Notes: generated by a model not told the origin, from the letters alone. Shown: positions 1 through 6,539, counted from the first letter of the stretch. The stretch: DNA of 7,470 nt from Anaerolineae bacterium (GCA_020433835.1 JAGRBY010000360.1:1-7470); one strand, 5' to 3'. Numbers and translations are program-made.

Positions 1-1
1 T

Positions 2-282
2 GCATTCACGCCAACTCTGATCGACCTTTTCCAACGTAACATGCATTCACGCCAACAAAAGAAGGCCCCTGTACGCCGGATTCAGCCTTCCCGACGCGCC
101 GGGACACCTTAATCTGGCGGATTCACCGGCCTCGACGCGGCGGGACACCTCTATTTTTCGGATTGAACGCTCTTGTCGGCGCGAGGGAGTTCCATTTTCC
201 GGACGCACGCCTCTCGGCAGCACGAAACACCTTTATTGCCCCAATACAGCGCCCTCAGACGTCCCTGAGCCTATAATTTGCC
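2..282. repeat. Diverged tandem array with a 41-bp period
   Basis: Seven units begin at 2, 43, 78, 119, 160, 201 and 242. All are 41 bp except the second, which is 35 bp. Most begin with a form of g(c/g)attca or ggacgca. Later in the unit a recognisable gacgcg-cgggacacct block and a T-rich end recur. The first two units share an exact 15-bp start (tgcattcacgccaac at 1-15 and 42-56). The units at 78 and 119 agree at roughly three quarters of positions; the last unit is barely recognisable. Since 41 is not a multiple of three and all frames are interrupted, the array is not coding. It may continue to the left of the window. The role is unknown: old minisatellite, or spaced protein-binding sites (41 bp is close to four helical turns). 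Confidence 0.75.
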
Positions 283-596
283 ACTCGCGGCTTATAGCCG
301 AATCGGTACTACCGTTTATACGGATCATTATTTACGGTCAGAACACAGAGCAAGCAAGGGCAAAGGGAGGCCGGGGCTGTCCGTAAAAAAGTTTTTGCTT
401 GCGCCATTTGCATTGCAAAGGGGGATAATTTATGGGATAATTGTTGGAAGAATTGCGTTTGATGGCTAATCCGATCGATGTAAAAGTGGCCTAGATAAGT
501 AGAGGTAAGATTATCGCTAATACGAGTCGTTGGGGGTTGCATCGAATTGCAGAACAGTATGTTATATACAAAGTTCAGAGCAGATAGAAGCCCCGG
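283..596. other. Intergenic stretch without a convincing gene
   Basis: Short open frames on both strands here have no recognisable family features and no good ribosome binding site. The stretch starts with a small hairpin (cggct-tat-agccg, 288-300), which may be a last decayed unit of the 41-bp array. It holds the promoter candidate at 413-441 that points towards the membrane protein gene. The 5' untranslated region from that promoter would be about 150 nt; I see no known riboswitch or RNA fold in it. Confidence 0.5.
413..441 (+). promoter_or_regulatory. Candidate sigma-70 promoter with extended -10
   Basis: A -35 box TTGCAA (413-418) is separated by exactly 17 bp from a -10 box GATAAT (436-441). 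The -10 box is preceded by TGG (433-435), which fits the extended -10 motif TGn. A second GATAAT lies at 424-429 but has no -35 box at the right distance. The start of transcription would be near 448, about 150 nt upstream of the membrane protein gene. The call rests on motif matching only. Confidence 0.45.
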
Positions 597-1082
597 ATGT
601 TCTTATTGATAACTTTATCTACAGTATTTTTAATAGGGTGTGCCCTCATCTGGGGAATTTTTCGATTATTTGTACAGGGCTTAAATCTTTATGTTTCTTC
701 TCACTTTTCCACCCCTTTTTGGCTTGCCGTTGGTATTGTTGGGGCAAATATTACATCTCTAGGCTATGGAACATGGCACCCTGCAACGTCCGGAGGATTG
801 TTTTTTTCATCGGTACCAGAGACGATACATCGAGGATGGCCATTGCCCTGGTATGGTCTTCCTAATAACGCTTTCGGAATTTTAATCATGCCATTCACAC
901 TGCTTGTAGATGTCATCGTCTGGAGCTTCATTATAGGTTATCTGATTTACTTAGTGGTAGCTTTGGTGCATTACAGACAACGATCACCTGTTCATCCTTG
1001 GGTTGTTCGAGGAGCAGTTGTAGGGGGAATGGTATTTGCATATGTGATTCCTTTTCTAATATCACCAGTTGTGTTCTCATAA
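597..1082 (+). CDS. Small integral membrane protein, unknown function
   Basis: This is a 161-residue protein that I do not recognise. It is strongly hydrophobic, with probable membrane segments at about residues 2-25, 41-57, 100-124 and 136-160. The loop between the second and third is long and aromatic-rich (GYGTWHP, then HRGWPLPWYG, residues 56-87). The short third loop is basic (HYRQRSP, 125-131), which suggests that it faces the cytoplasm. The start is well fixed: an in-frame TAG lies only three codons upstream (585-587), and a weak purine-rich GAAG (587-590) sits six bases before the ATG. The gene stands alone, more than 360 bp from the toxin-antitoxin pair. It is AT-richer than the nucleotidase downstream. 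The overlapping +1-frame reading at 530-865 lacks this membrane pattern and was not accepted. A transporter subunit or small accessory membrane protein is possible, but nothing in the sequence decides. Confidence 0.65.
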   Translation: MFLLITLSTVFLIGCALIWGIFRLFVQGLNLYVSSHFSTPFWLAVGIVGANITSLGYGTWHPATSGGLFFSSVPETIHRGWPLPWYGLPNNAFGILIMPFTLLVDVIVWSFIIGYLIYLVVALVHYRQRSPVHPWVVRGAVVGGMVFAYVIPFLISPVVFS

Positions 1083-1413
1083 GTATGATATGAGCGGCGA
1101 CTTTTTGACGAGATTATGTTCTTAGGTCAACGACTATTTAGCCTGGCGCTGATTTCAGGAAGGTTCAGTTAATCATAGATTTTTGTTTTGCAAGTGTCGC
1201 CCGTTCCTCAAACTAAATCAAATAATGGGGTAGCGTTCCGATCCTCACCTAACAACGGCGTCTTGCTGATATCCAGGACTCGCCGGTTGGCGAAGTTGGT
1301 TGTGGCACTTTGAGGTTGCTGTCTTGTAGAGTATCGGTGGGCACAGCTTACGCCGGGGGCGCTAGCGGGTTTGTCAGCCAAATCGCACACAAATAAAATA
1401 TGTGGACGGTTTT
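1083..1413. other. Non-coding stretch with a GC-rich, hairpin-containing core
   Basis: No gene is supported here. The outer parts are AT-rich, but about 1230-1380 is distinctly GC-richer. It contains short stem-loops: cgcc-ggtt-ggcg at 1281-1292 and cgcc-ggg-ggcg at 1351-1361, the latter running into the palindrome cgctagcg at 1360-1367. A sequence acctaac at 1247-1253 fits the integron core-site consensus RYYYAAC, but I could not find a matching GTTRRRY partner. The minus-strand open frame at 1208-1429 has no family features. The core could be a small inserted element or a decayed recombination site. Confidence 0.4.
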
Positions 1414-1442
1414 TTGTCACCGAGTACAAGATAAACGATAAT
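1414..1442 (+). promoter_or_regulatory. Promoter of the toxin-antitoxin pair
   Basis: TTGTCA (1414-1419) and GATAAT (1437-1442) are separated by 17 bp, each matching the sigma-70 consensus at five of six positions. The expected transcription start, about seven bases past the -10 box, is around 1449, that is at or beside the toxin ATG at 1450. No Shine-Dalgarno sequence precedes that ATG, which agrees with a leaderless message. Confidence 0.6.
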
Positions 1443-1461
1443 CTCTCATATGTACGAGATT
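1440..1461. promoter_or_regulatory. Candidate operator: inverted repeat over the -10 box and toxin start
   Basis: Arms aatctc (1440-1445) and gagatt (1456-1461) are exact inverted repeats around a 10-bp centre that includes the palindrome catatg (1447-1452). The element overlaps the end of the -10 box, the predicted transcription start and the first codons of the toxin. Type II toxin-antitoxin complexes commonly bind palindromes in their own promoters, so this is a reasonable autoregulation site. Six-base arms can arise by chance, so the confidence is modest. Confidence 0.35.
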
Positions 1462-1743
1462 GAATTCACCCCAGAAGCGATTGATGACCTCAAAGCGTTC
1501 AGAAAATTTGAGCAACAGATAATCATTGCTGGCGTTGAGGCTCAACTCACTTACGAACCAACCATTGAAACTCGCAATCGTTTTCGGATGCGTCCCAATG
1601 AGGTTGCTGAGTGGGAATTACGGATAGATAAATATCGCGTGTTTTACAATGTGGAGCAAGAGGTTCAAATTGTTAGCATTGAAGTAATTGGTTTCAAAAG
1701 AGGCAATCGGTTATTTGTACGCGGTAAACGGAGAGAATTATGA
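1450..1743 (+). CDS. Type II toxin, RelE/ParE superfamily
   Basis: The 97-residue protein has the usual length and layout of the RelE/ParE fold. It opens with a strand reading YEIEFTPEA (2-10) and follows with an amphipathic helical region DDLKAFRKFEQQ (12-23). The hallmark core is EWELRIDKYRVFYNV (54-68), followed by VQIVSIEVIGFKRGNRLFV (72-90). Family members act in the cytoplasm, most by cutting mRNA on the ribosome (RelE) and some by poisoning gyrase (ParE); the sequence does not decide which. Basic residues R58, R63, K83 and R84 are candidates for RNA contact. The start is the first possible one after an in-frame TAA (1432-1434), and no ribosome binding site precedes it. The gene is first in a two-gene operon and overlaps the antitoxin by four bases (ATGA), so the order is toxin first. 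Confidence 0.85.
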   Translation: MYEIEFTPEAIDDLKAFRKFEQQIIIAGVEAQLTYEPTIETRNRFRMRPNEVAEWELRIDKYRVFYNVEQEVQIVSIEVIGFKRGNRLFVRGKRREL

Positions 1744-2021
1744 AAGTCGTGACAGTTCCAGTCGAACAGAAATATCTTTTTGAGTTACTGATAGAGGCCC
1801 AAGAGGAAGGCTTAATATTACAAACCACAGATGGGCAACAATTTGTTTTATTATCGCTTGAAGAGTGGCACGGGTTTGAGGTTGGGGATAGTGAAAATTT
1901 TGAACAGGAAGTCAAGGCCACGTCCGAAAATAAGGCATTGCTGGCATTTTTGGCAGACCGTCAGGGTAATGGAAAACGGGTCTCGATGGCAGATGTAAAA
2001 AAACAATTGGGGCTAAGTTAA
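1740..2021 (+). CDS. Probable antitoxin of the RelE/ParE-type pair
   Basis: This 93-residue acidic protein starts inside the last codons of the toxin (overlap ATGA, 1740-1743). It has a good ribosome binding site GGAGAG (1730-1735), five bases from the ATG. Residues 12-45, with the pattern LFELLIEAQEEG-hydrophobic-DGQQFVLLSLEEW, resemble the core of Phd/YefM-type antitoxins (a helix, a beta turn at DG, then a strand and the LSLEEW helix). The far C-terminus VSMADVKKQLGL (81-92) is a likely toxin-binding helix. Between them lies an acidic, probably flexible region (48-65). The role is inferred mainly from its position: it would neutralise the toxin and may repress the shared promoter. I do not see a clear helix-turn-helix or ribbon-helix-helix, so the DNA-binding function is uncertain. 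Confidence 0.7.
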   Translation: MKVVTVPVEQKYLFELLIEAQEEGLILQTTDGQQFVLLSLEEWHGFEVGDSENFEQEVKATSENKALLAFLADRQGNGKRVSMADVKKQLGLS

Positions 2022-2111
2022 ATCCATCAATCTTTGTGGTGAGATATATCTATCCCTATCAATCTGCTAACAAATTAATATACGCGAATTACTAGACCTT
2101 AAAAGAGAGAC

Positions 2112-2159
2112 ATGGAAAGGAGGAGCTACCGGCGACCCAAATTGCCGCTTATAAAATGA
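2112..2159 (+). other. Possible 15-codon leader ORF upstream of the NUDIX gene
   Basis: An ATG at 2112, preceded by the purine-rich aaaagagag (2101-2109), opens a short reading frame of 15 codons ending with TGA at 2157-2159, 19 bases before the NUDIX start. Its codons include two consecutive AGG and then CGG CGA. The same stretch contains AAGGAGGAG (2117-2125), a near perfect anti-16S match, with no start codon at a usable distance behind it. It could be chance, a leader peptide, or a standby ribosome site. A weak hairpin cggc/gccg (2130-2133 with 2144-2147) follows. Confidence 0.2.
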
Positions 2160-2178
2160 AGCTTTCGTAGGAGATACC

Positions 2179-2688
2179 ATGTCACATGAACAGCCCATCG
2201 TCATCACGGCCGGCCCAAGATTTCGTCGCTTTGCAACCTCGGCCCTGGCCGCCCAGGCGATCATTATCAATCAAGCGCAGCAGGTGTTACTTCTATTCAG
2301 CCCGCGCAAGCAAAGCTGGCAAGTTGTCAGCGGAGCGCTTGAAGCCGGTGAAACGCTTCTGGATGGCACACTGCGTGAGGTCTACGAAGAATTAGGCAAT
2401 GCCATCCGGGTTCGCCCTTTGGGGACAGTGCATATGGAAACCTTTCATTATGATGAGCAGGTACACTATATGCTGAGCAGCTACTATCTGTTTGAATATC
2501 AAGGTGGCGCTATAGTGCCCGGTGATGATATGATCGGCAGTGAATATCGGTGGTGGCGTATGACCGATATAGACGCAGCGGGAATTGATTTTCATCCTAC
2601 AACCAAACCCTGGATACTCAAGCGAGCTGTTCAGTTATATGAATTATGGCAAACAGAACCCAATTTGCCTTTGCAGGAAACATTATAG
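2179..2688 (+). CDS. NUDIX hydrolase
   Basis: The 169-residue protein carries a Nudix box at residues 52-73, reading G-x5-E-x7-REVYEELG, which binds the catalytic divalent metal. The key residues are G52, E58, R66, E67, E70, E71 and G73. The N-terminal part gives the expected strands (AAQAIIINQAQQVLLLF, 24-40, then WQVVSGALEAGE, 47-58). Aromatic, acidic residues after the box (WWRMTDID) are typical of the C-terminal half. Nudix enzymes hydrolyse a nucleoside diphosphate linked to another group X, or serve in RNA decapping or pool sanitising. The substrate cannot be read from this sequence. The start is supported by AGGAG (2169-2173) five bases upstream. The gene seems to stand alone: 157 bp separate it from the antitoxin, and a new promoter follows it. 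Confidence 0.88.
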   Translation: MSHEQPIVITAGPRFRRFATSALAAQAIIINQAQQVLLLFSPRKQSWQVVSGALEAGETLLDGTLREVYEELGNAIRVRPLGTVHMETFHYDEQVHYMLSSYYLFEYQGGAIVPGDDMIGSEYRWWRMTDIDAAGIDFHPTTKPWILKRAVQLYELWQTEPNLPLQETL

Positions 2689-2741
2689 AGATGAAGGCTA
2701 AAAGGGTTCCATTTATTTCTCTTCAACTCCATTTGGCAACT

Positions 2742-2769
2742 TTTACACATCGCCATCTTAGTATATAAT
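2742..2769 (+). promoter_or_regulatory. Promoter of the secreted nucleotidase gene
   Basis: TTTACA (2742-2747) and a perfect TATAAT (2764-2769) are 16 bp apart. The predicted transcription start is near 2776, giving an untranslated leader of about 109 nt before the ATG at 2885. The leader is AT-rich and shows no obvious riboswitch or phosphate-box-like repeat. The good match to consensus suggests fairly strong, constitutive expression. Confidence 0.6.
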
Positions 2770-2884
2770 AGAAATGTTGTGACCTGGCTGTTAGCGACTA
2801 TAGTTTCGTTGCATTCTAATTATTAAACCCCACACTCATCTAAACCAAATTTTAACAATCAATCAATAAATGAGGAGCAGAGTT

Positions 2885-5206
2885 ATGAAAAAACTTAATT
2901 ATTTGTTGCTTGCCTTACTATTGATGTTCGCGCTTAGCGCGTCGTCTGTTGGAGCGCAAGAGGGTAGCGAAGGATTTACCCTAACCATCCTTCATAATAA
3001 CGATGGAGAATCGCAGCTGGTTAACGCCGGCAGCGATCTGGAAGATTTTGGTGGCGTGGCTCGCTTTGCTGCACTCGTAGACCAACTGCGGGCTGAAGCG
3101 GTCGACGGCTCCGGCAATACCGGCGTGGTGCTGCTGTCATCCGGTGACAACTTCCTGGCCAGCCCGGAACTGGACGCCAGTATGGAAAAAGGCGTTCCCT
3201 TCTATGACTCCACCGCCATTAGCAGGATTGGCTACGATGCTATGGCCATTGGCAACCACGAATTTGACTTTGGCCCCGAATTTCTGGCCGATTTCATCGA
3301 AGGCGTTGGCGGCACATTCCCCTTTGTTAGCGCCAACCTTGATTTCAGCGGCGAACCGCGCCTGCAAGCTCTGGTCGACAACGGCTCAATCGTTAAAAGT
3401 GTTGTTGTTGATGAAGAGGGGCAGCAAATTGGTATTGTTGGGGCTACTACCCCGCTGTTACCGTCCATTTCAAGCCCCCGCAACGTTAGCGTTGGGACCG
3501 ATGTAGCCGGTGCCCTTCAAACCGAAATCGACGCGCTGCAAGGTCAAGGTGTTAACAAAATCATCGTTATCAGCCACCTGCAAAGCGTTAACGAAGATTT
3601 AGACCTGGCTACCCAACTGAGCGGCGTCGATGTTATGATCGCCGGTGGTGGTGATGAACTGCTGGCCGACGCAGATACGCTTTTGGTTCCCGGCGATGAA
3701 GAGCCGTTTGGCTCTTACCCGTTAACCGCAACCACCGCCGAAGGCACCGAAATCCCGGTTGTAACGACACCCGGCGATTACAAATATGTGGGTAAACTGG
3801 TTGTAACCTTTGATGCCGATGGCAACGTTACTTCCGTTGGCGATGACAGCGGCCTGGTTCGTGTTGCCGGTGGCGCTAACGATGATGCCGTTGAACCCAA
3901 TGCCGATATTCAAGCCCAGGTTGTTGAACCGGTAACCACCTATGTCGATGCCCTCGCCAGCAACCAAATCGGTACATCCGAAGTTGCTCTGGAAGGTCGC
4001 CGCGATCCGGGTGTTCGTACAGAAGAAACCAACCTCGGTAGCCTCTTGGCCGATGCTTTGCTGTGGGAAGCTAATCGCCAGGCCGGCAGCTTCGGCGCGG
4101 CTCCGGCTCAGGTAGCCATGCAAAACGGTGGTGGTATCCGCAACAACACGCTGATCCCCGCCGGCCCTATTACCGAACTGACCACGTTTGATGTGGCACC
4201 TTTCTCGAACTTTGTGACCGTTGTGTATGATATTTCTCCGCAGCAGTTCAAAGATCTGATGGAAAATGCGCTTTCTGCCGTTGAAAACGCCGGTGGCCCC
4301 TTCCCCCAAATCGCCGGGTTCAGCCTGGTTTACGATCCGGCCGCGGCTGCAACCACCTATGACGAAGAAGGCAATCTTGTTGCCACCGGTGAGCGCGTTC
4401 AGTCGATTACGCTGGATGACGGCACCGCCATCGTGCAAGACGGTGCCGTTGTTGAAGGCGCTCCGGCCGTGGCTGTGGCGACCATCGACTTCCTGGCTCG
4501 TGGCGGTGACAACTATCCCTTTGGCGATAATTCCTTCACCACCATGGGTGTCAGCTACCAGCAAGCGCTCAGCAACTACATTGCTGAAGGCTTAGGCGGC
4601 ACCATCACTGCCGCGCAGTATCCCGAAGGCGGCTCTGGCCGTACCACCACCGTCGGCGATGGCGAAATGATGGCCGAAGGTGAAGAAGCTATGACCGAAG
4701 GCGAAATGGCCGAAGGTGAAGAAGCCATGACCGAAGGCGAAATGGCCCAAGGCGGCACCTGCGATCAGGATTACGTGGTTCAGGCTGATGACTGGCTGAG
4801 TAAAATCGCCGATAAATTCTATGGCGATGTTCTGGCCTATGATGTTATCTTCGATGCCACCAACGCAGCCGCCGCAGCCGGTGAAGCTTACGATCCTATC
4901 GCCGACCCGAACATCATTGAAATCGGGCAAGTTCTCTGTATCCCCAACATGGATGGCGATGCCATGGCTGAACCGGCGATGGAAGCAACCGCCGAACCGG
5001 CCATGGAAGGTACGATGGAAGCAACGATGGAACCCATGATGGAAGGTACGATGGAAGCAACCATGGAAGCGACAATGGAACCCACTGAAGAACCGGCGAT
5101 GGAAGCAACCATGGAACCGACTGTCGAAGCTACTGAAGAACCCATGATGGAAGGCACAGCCGAACCGACTATGGAACCGACTGTCGAACCGACAACCGAG
5201 CCATAG
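2885..5206 (+). CDS. Secreted 5'-nucleotidase-family metallophosphoesterase with LysM module
   Basis: The 773-residue precursor resembles UshA and would release phosphate from extracellular nucleotides. The ATG at 2885 is preferred over 2870 because GAGGAG (2872-2877) lies seven bases before it and a signal peptide follows directly (KK, Leu-rich core, probable cleavage after VGA, residue 24). The metallophosphatase domain spans about 31-290: HNNDGE (37-42), SGDN (86-89), GNHEFD (123-128) and SH (230-231). The 5'-nucleotidase C-terminal domain spans about 359-590, with NGGGIR (414-419), APFSN (438-442) and GGDNYP (540-545). An acidic repeat linker (597-620) leads to a LysM-like module with C626 and C685, then a Met/Glu/Thr/Pro tail (694-773). 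Odd feature: family metal ligands equivalent to UshA His43, His252 and Gln254 appear replaced (E42, and GGGDE at 254-258), while the catalytic pair H125/D128 is kept. It is monocistronic, between its own promoter and terminator. Confidence 0.9.
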   Translation: MKKLNYLLLALLLMFALSASSVGAQEGSEGFTLTILHNNDGESQLVNAGSDLEDFGGVARFAALVDQLRAEAVDGSGNTGVVLLSSGDNFLASPELDASMEKGVPFYDSTAISRIGYDAMAIGNHEFDFGPEFLADFIEGVGGTFPFVSANLDFSGEPRLQALVDNGSIVKSVVVDEEGQQIGIVGATTPLLPSISSPRNVSVGTDVAGALQTEIDALQGQGVNKIIVISHLQSVNEDLDLATQLSGVDVMIAGGGDELLADADTLLVPGDEEPFGSYPLTATTAEGTEIPVVTTPGDYKYVGKLVVTFDADGNVTSVGDDSGLVRVAGGANDDAVEPNADIQAQVVEPVTTYVDALASNQIGTSEVALEGRRDPGVRTEETNLGSLLADALLWEANRQAGSFGAAPAQVAMQNGGGIRNNTLIPAGPITELTTFDVAPFSNFVTVVYDISPQQFKDLMENALSAVENAGGPFPQIAGFSLVYDPAAAATTYDEEGNLVATGERVQSITLDDGTAIVQDGAVVEGAPAVAVATIDFLARGGDNYPFGDNSFTTMGVSYQQALSNYIAEGLGGTITAAQYPEGGSGRTTTVGDGEMMAEGEEAMTEGEMAEGEEAMTEGEMAQGGTCDQDYVVQADDWLSKIADKFYGDVLAYDVIFDATNAAAAAGEAYDPIADPNIIEIGQVLCIPNMDGDAMAEPAMEATAEPAMEGTMEATMEPMMEGTMEATMEATMEPTEEPAMEATMEPTVEATEEPMMEGTAEPTMEPTVEPTTEP
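4673..4744 (+). repeat. Two 36-bp in-frame repeats in the nucleotidase linker
   Basis: Two nearly identical 36-bp units begin at 4673 and 4709, differing by one visible base (gct or gcc). A partial third copy begins at 4745. Each encodes 12 residues, AEGEEAMTEGEM, giving an acidic flexible linker between the catalytic half and the LysM module. The near-identity of the DNA suggests a recent duplication and possible copy-number variation between strains. Confidence 0.8.
4964..5203 (+). repeat. Degenerate repeats encoding a Met/Glu/Thr/Pro tail
   Basis: From residue 694 to the C-terminus the protein is built from short units such as MEATMEP, MMEGT, EEPAMEAT and PTVEPT. The DNA shows repeated atggaagcaac and atggaacc blocks in varying order. 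There are no Cys or aromatic residues and no sorting signal. The tail is acidic and probably disordered, perhaps a spacer within the cell envelope. Confidence 0.8.
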
Positions 5207-5224
5207 AATACATTCATGGATATA

Positions 5225-5240
5225 ACCTACTAGCGTAGGT
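5225..5240. other. Small hairpin after the nucleotidase gene
   Basis: acctac (5225-5230) and gtaggt (5235-5240) form a perfect six-base stem with a four-base loop. It lies 19 bp after the stop codon and lacks a T-tract, so it is not a terminator alone. It may stabilise the 3' end of the transcript upstream of the main terminator. Confidence 0.35.
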
Positions 5241-5264
5241 CAAAATACACCTTATTTGTCGATA

Positions 5265-5300
5265 ATAAAAAGGGCCAGCGAAGATGCTGGCCCTTTTTAT
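5265..5300. terminator. Strong bidirectional intrinsic terminator
   Basis: A 15-bp perfect stem is formed by 5265-5279 and 5286-5300 around the loop gaagat. Its core is gggccagc/gctggccc, flanked by five A on the left and five T on the right. On either strand the stem is followed by a T-tract, so it can end both the nucleotidase transcript (plus strand) and the convergent aguA transcript (minus strand), whose stop codon is only 20 bp away. Confidence 0.9.
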
Positions 5301-5319
5301 AGCTTCGGTCGAATCTTTA

Positions 5320-6411
5320 TCAAACCCCTGGTAGTTGCTGGGTAATACAATGAATATTTCCGCCGCCCAGAATGATTTCTCGACTCGGTACGCCGACTAC
5401 GGTTCTATCCGGAAATAATGCTTGTAATTGCGACCGAGCAACCTCGTCCTGAGGATCATCAAAGAAGGGCATTATTACCCCACCGTTAGCGATATAAAAA
5501 TTGACGTAGGAAGCAGCTAAGCGATTCCCTGCCCGGCGTGGGAGCGCTCCCAAAACCTGGTCAATGCCCGCACTTTCTGTTTCGGTCATATAAAGCGGCC
5601 CCGGTTGATAAACTTTATGCACTTTTAGCCGCCGGCCGCGAGCATCGGTAGCCGATTGCAGCCGTTCGTAAGCATCGACAGAAACTTTATACTGCGGATC
5701 GTTGACATCATCTGTCCAGGTTAAGGCCACAACACCCGGTCGAATAAAACAGCATAAATTATCAACATGGCCGTCCGTTTCATCGTTATAGACCCCGCGC
5801 CCCAACCAAATAATCTTTTCGATGTTGAGGTAATCTTTAAGGTATTGCTCAATTTGGGCTTTAAAGAGTTGGGGATTGCGATTGGAATTGAGCAAACATT
5901 CTTCGGTGGTAATGAGCGTCCCTTGCCCATCGACATGGATAGCGCCGCCTTCTAAAACCAGCGGGGCCTTGTAACGGGCAACATGTTCAATCTCAATAAC
6001 TTTTTGGGCGACGAGATCATCTTGGTCCCACGGGAAATAAACCCCACCTTTAAGCCCACCCCAGGCGTTAAAATGCCAATCAACGCCACGGATTGCATCG
6101 TGATCGTTGGTAACAAAGGTGGGGCCAACATCTCGCATCCAGGCATCATTGGATGATAACTCGACCACACGAATGTATTCGGGCAGCATATATCGAGCAT
6201 TTTGATATTGGCTGTGCGAGACGGCCATTGTAACCGGCTCAAAGGTGGCAATCGCTTTGGCAACCTCTACGAACGCCTGTTGAGCCGGTTTTCCACCCAA
6301 GCGCCAATTATCGGGCCGGTGAGGCCATAACATCCAGCAACCGGCGTGGGCTTCAAACTCACCGGGCATGCGAAATCCGTCTTGTCGAGGGGTTGTTGTC
6401 CGTGTAAGCAA
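5320..6411 (-). CDS. aguA: Agmatine deiminase
   Basis: The 363-residue enzyme converts agmatine and water to N-carbamoylputrescine and ammonia in the cytoplasm, the second step from arginine to putrescine. The length is normal for the family. Family landmarks are intact: [20 protein letters not shown] near the start (7-26), [10 protein letters not shown] (91-100), [10 protein letters not shown] (153-162), ETDGHVDN (211-218) and the C-terminal [11 protein letters not shown] with the catalytic C355. D94, E154, D213 and H215 are the expected active-site partners. The start is TTG at 6411: an in-frame TAA lies two codons upstream, GGAG (6420-6423) stands eight bases before it, and starting at the next ATG (6369) would remove the conserved TPRxDGFR segment. 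It is divergent from aguB, its pathway partner, and converges on the nucleotidase gene. Confidence 0.95.
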   Translation of the reverse strand: MLTRTTTPRQDGFRMPGEFEAHAGCWMLWPHRPDNWRLGGKPAQQAFVEVAKAIATFEPVTMAVSHSQYQNARYMLPEYIRVVELSSNDAWMRDVGPTFVTNDHDAIRGVDWHFNAWGGLKGGVYFPWDQDDLVAQKVIEIEHVARYKAPLVLEGGAIHVDGQGTLITTEECLLNSNRNPQLFKAQIEQYLKDYLNIEKIIWLGRGVYNDETDGHVDNLCCFIRPGVVALTWTDDVNDPQYKVSVDAYERLQSATDARGRRLKVHKVYQPGPLYMTETESAGIDQVLGALPRRAGNRLAASYVNFYIANGGVIMPFFDDPQDEVARSQLQALFPDRTVVGVPSREIILGGGNIHCITQQLPGV

Positions 6412-6455
6412 GTGTTAATCTCCATGAAAGCTAAAAATTTATGGTCAGTATTGAT

Positions 6456-6484
6456 CCGGCAGCCGGAGGCGAGAACGCTTCGGC
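6456..6484. promoter_or_regulatory. GC-rich palindromes in the aguA-aguB divergent spacer
   Basis: The 128-bp spacer between the two starts must hold both promoters. It contains an 11-bp perfect palindrome ccggc-a-gccgg (6456-6466). This overlaps an imperfect stem (6462-6471 with 6476-6484, loop agaa). TATGAT at 6490-6495 and at 6504-6509 are possible -10 boxes for aguB, but neither has a clear -35 box at the right distance. No convincing aguA promoter was found. A regulator site serving both genes is a guess. Confidence 0.25.
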
Positions 6485-6539
6485 TTTGCTATGATGCTGG
6501 GTTTATGATAAGATGTTCGGCTAAAAAGGTCGAGTCGAG

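Noticed and set aside
2..282. CRISPR array
   Set aside because: The units are contiguous and diverged, with no constant repeat separated by unique spacers, and a 41-bp total period is too short.
278..469. Open frame on the plus strand, 63 codons
   Set aside because: No ribosome binding site, no family features, and it overlaps the edge of the repeat array and the promoter candidate.
530..865. Overlapping plus-strand frame of 111 codons
   Set aside because: It is out of frame with the membrane protein at 597-1082, which shows regular hydrophobic segments; the 530 frame shows a random Cys/Arg-rich composition.
1247..1253. acctaac as an integron attC core
   Set aside because: It fits RYYYAAC, but no GTTRRRY partner at the proper distance was found, so it is kept only as a weak hint.
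1208..1429. Minus-strand frame of 73 codons in the GC-rich island
   Set aside because: No recognisable domain or ribosome binding site, and it is probably a by-product of the GC-rich hairpin sequence.
2034..2062. Promoter for the NUDIX gene (TTGTGG-17-TATCAA)
   Set aside because: The match to consensus is poor, and other AT-rich positions nearby score similarly.
3722..4564. Long minus-strand frame of 280 codons
   Set aside because: It is the antisense shadow of the nucleotidase gene, low in functional motifs and without a ribosome binding site.
4888..5217. Minus-strand frame rich in Ser/Val/Gly repeats
   Set aside because: It is the reverse reading of the MEAT/MEP tail repeats.
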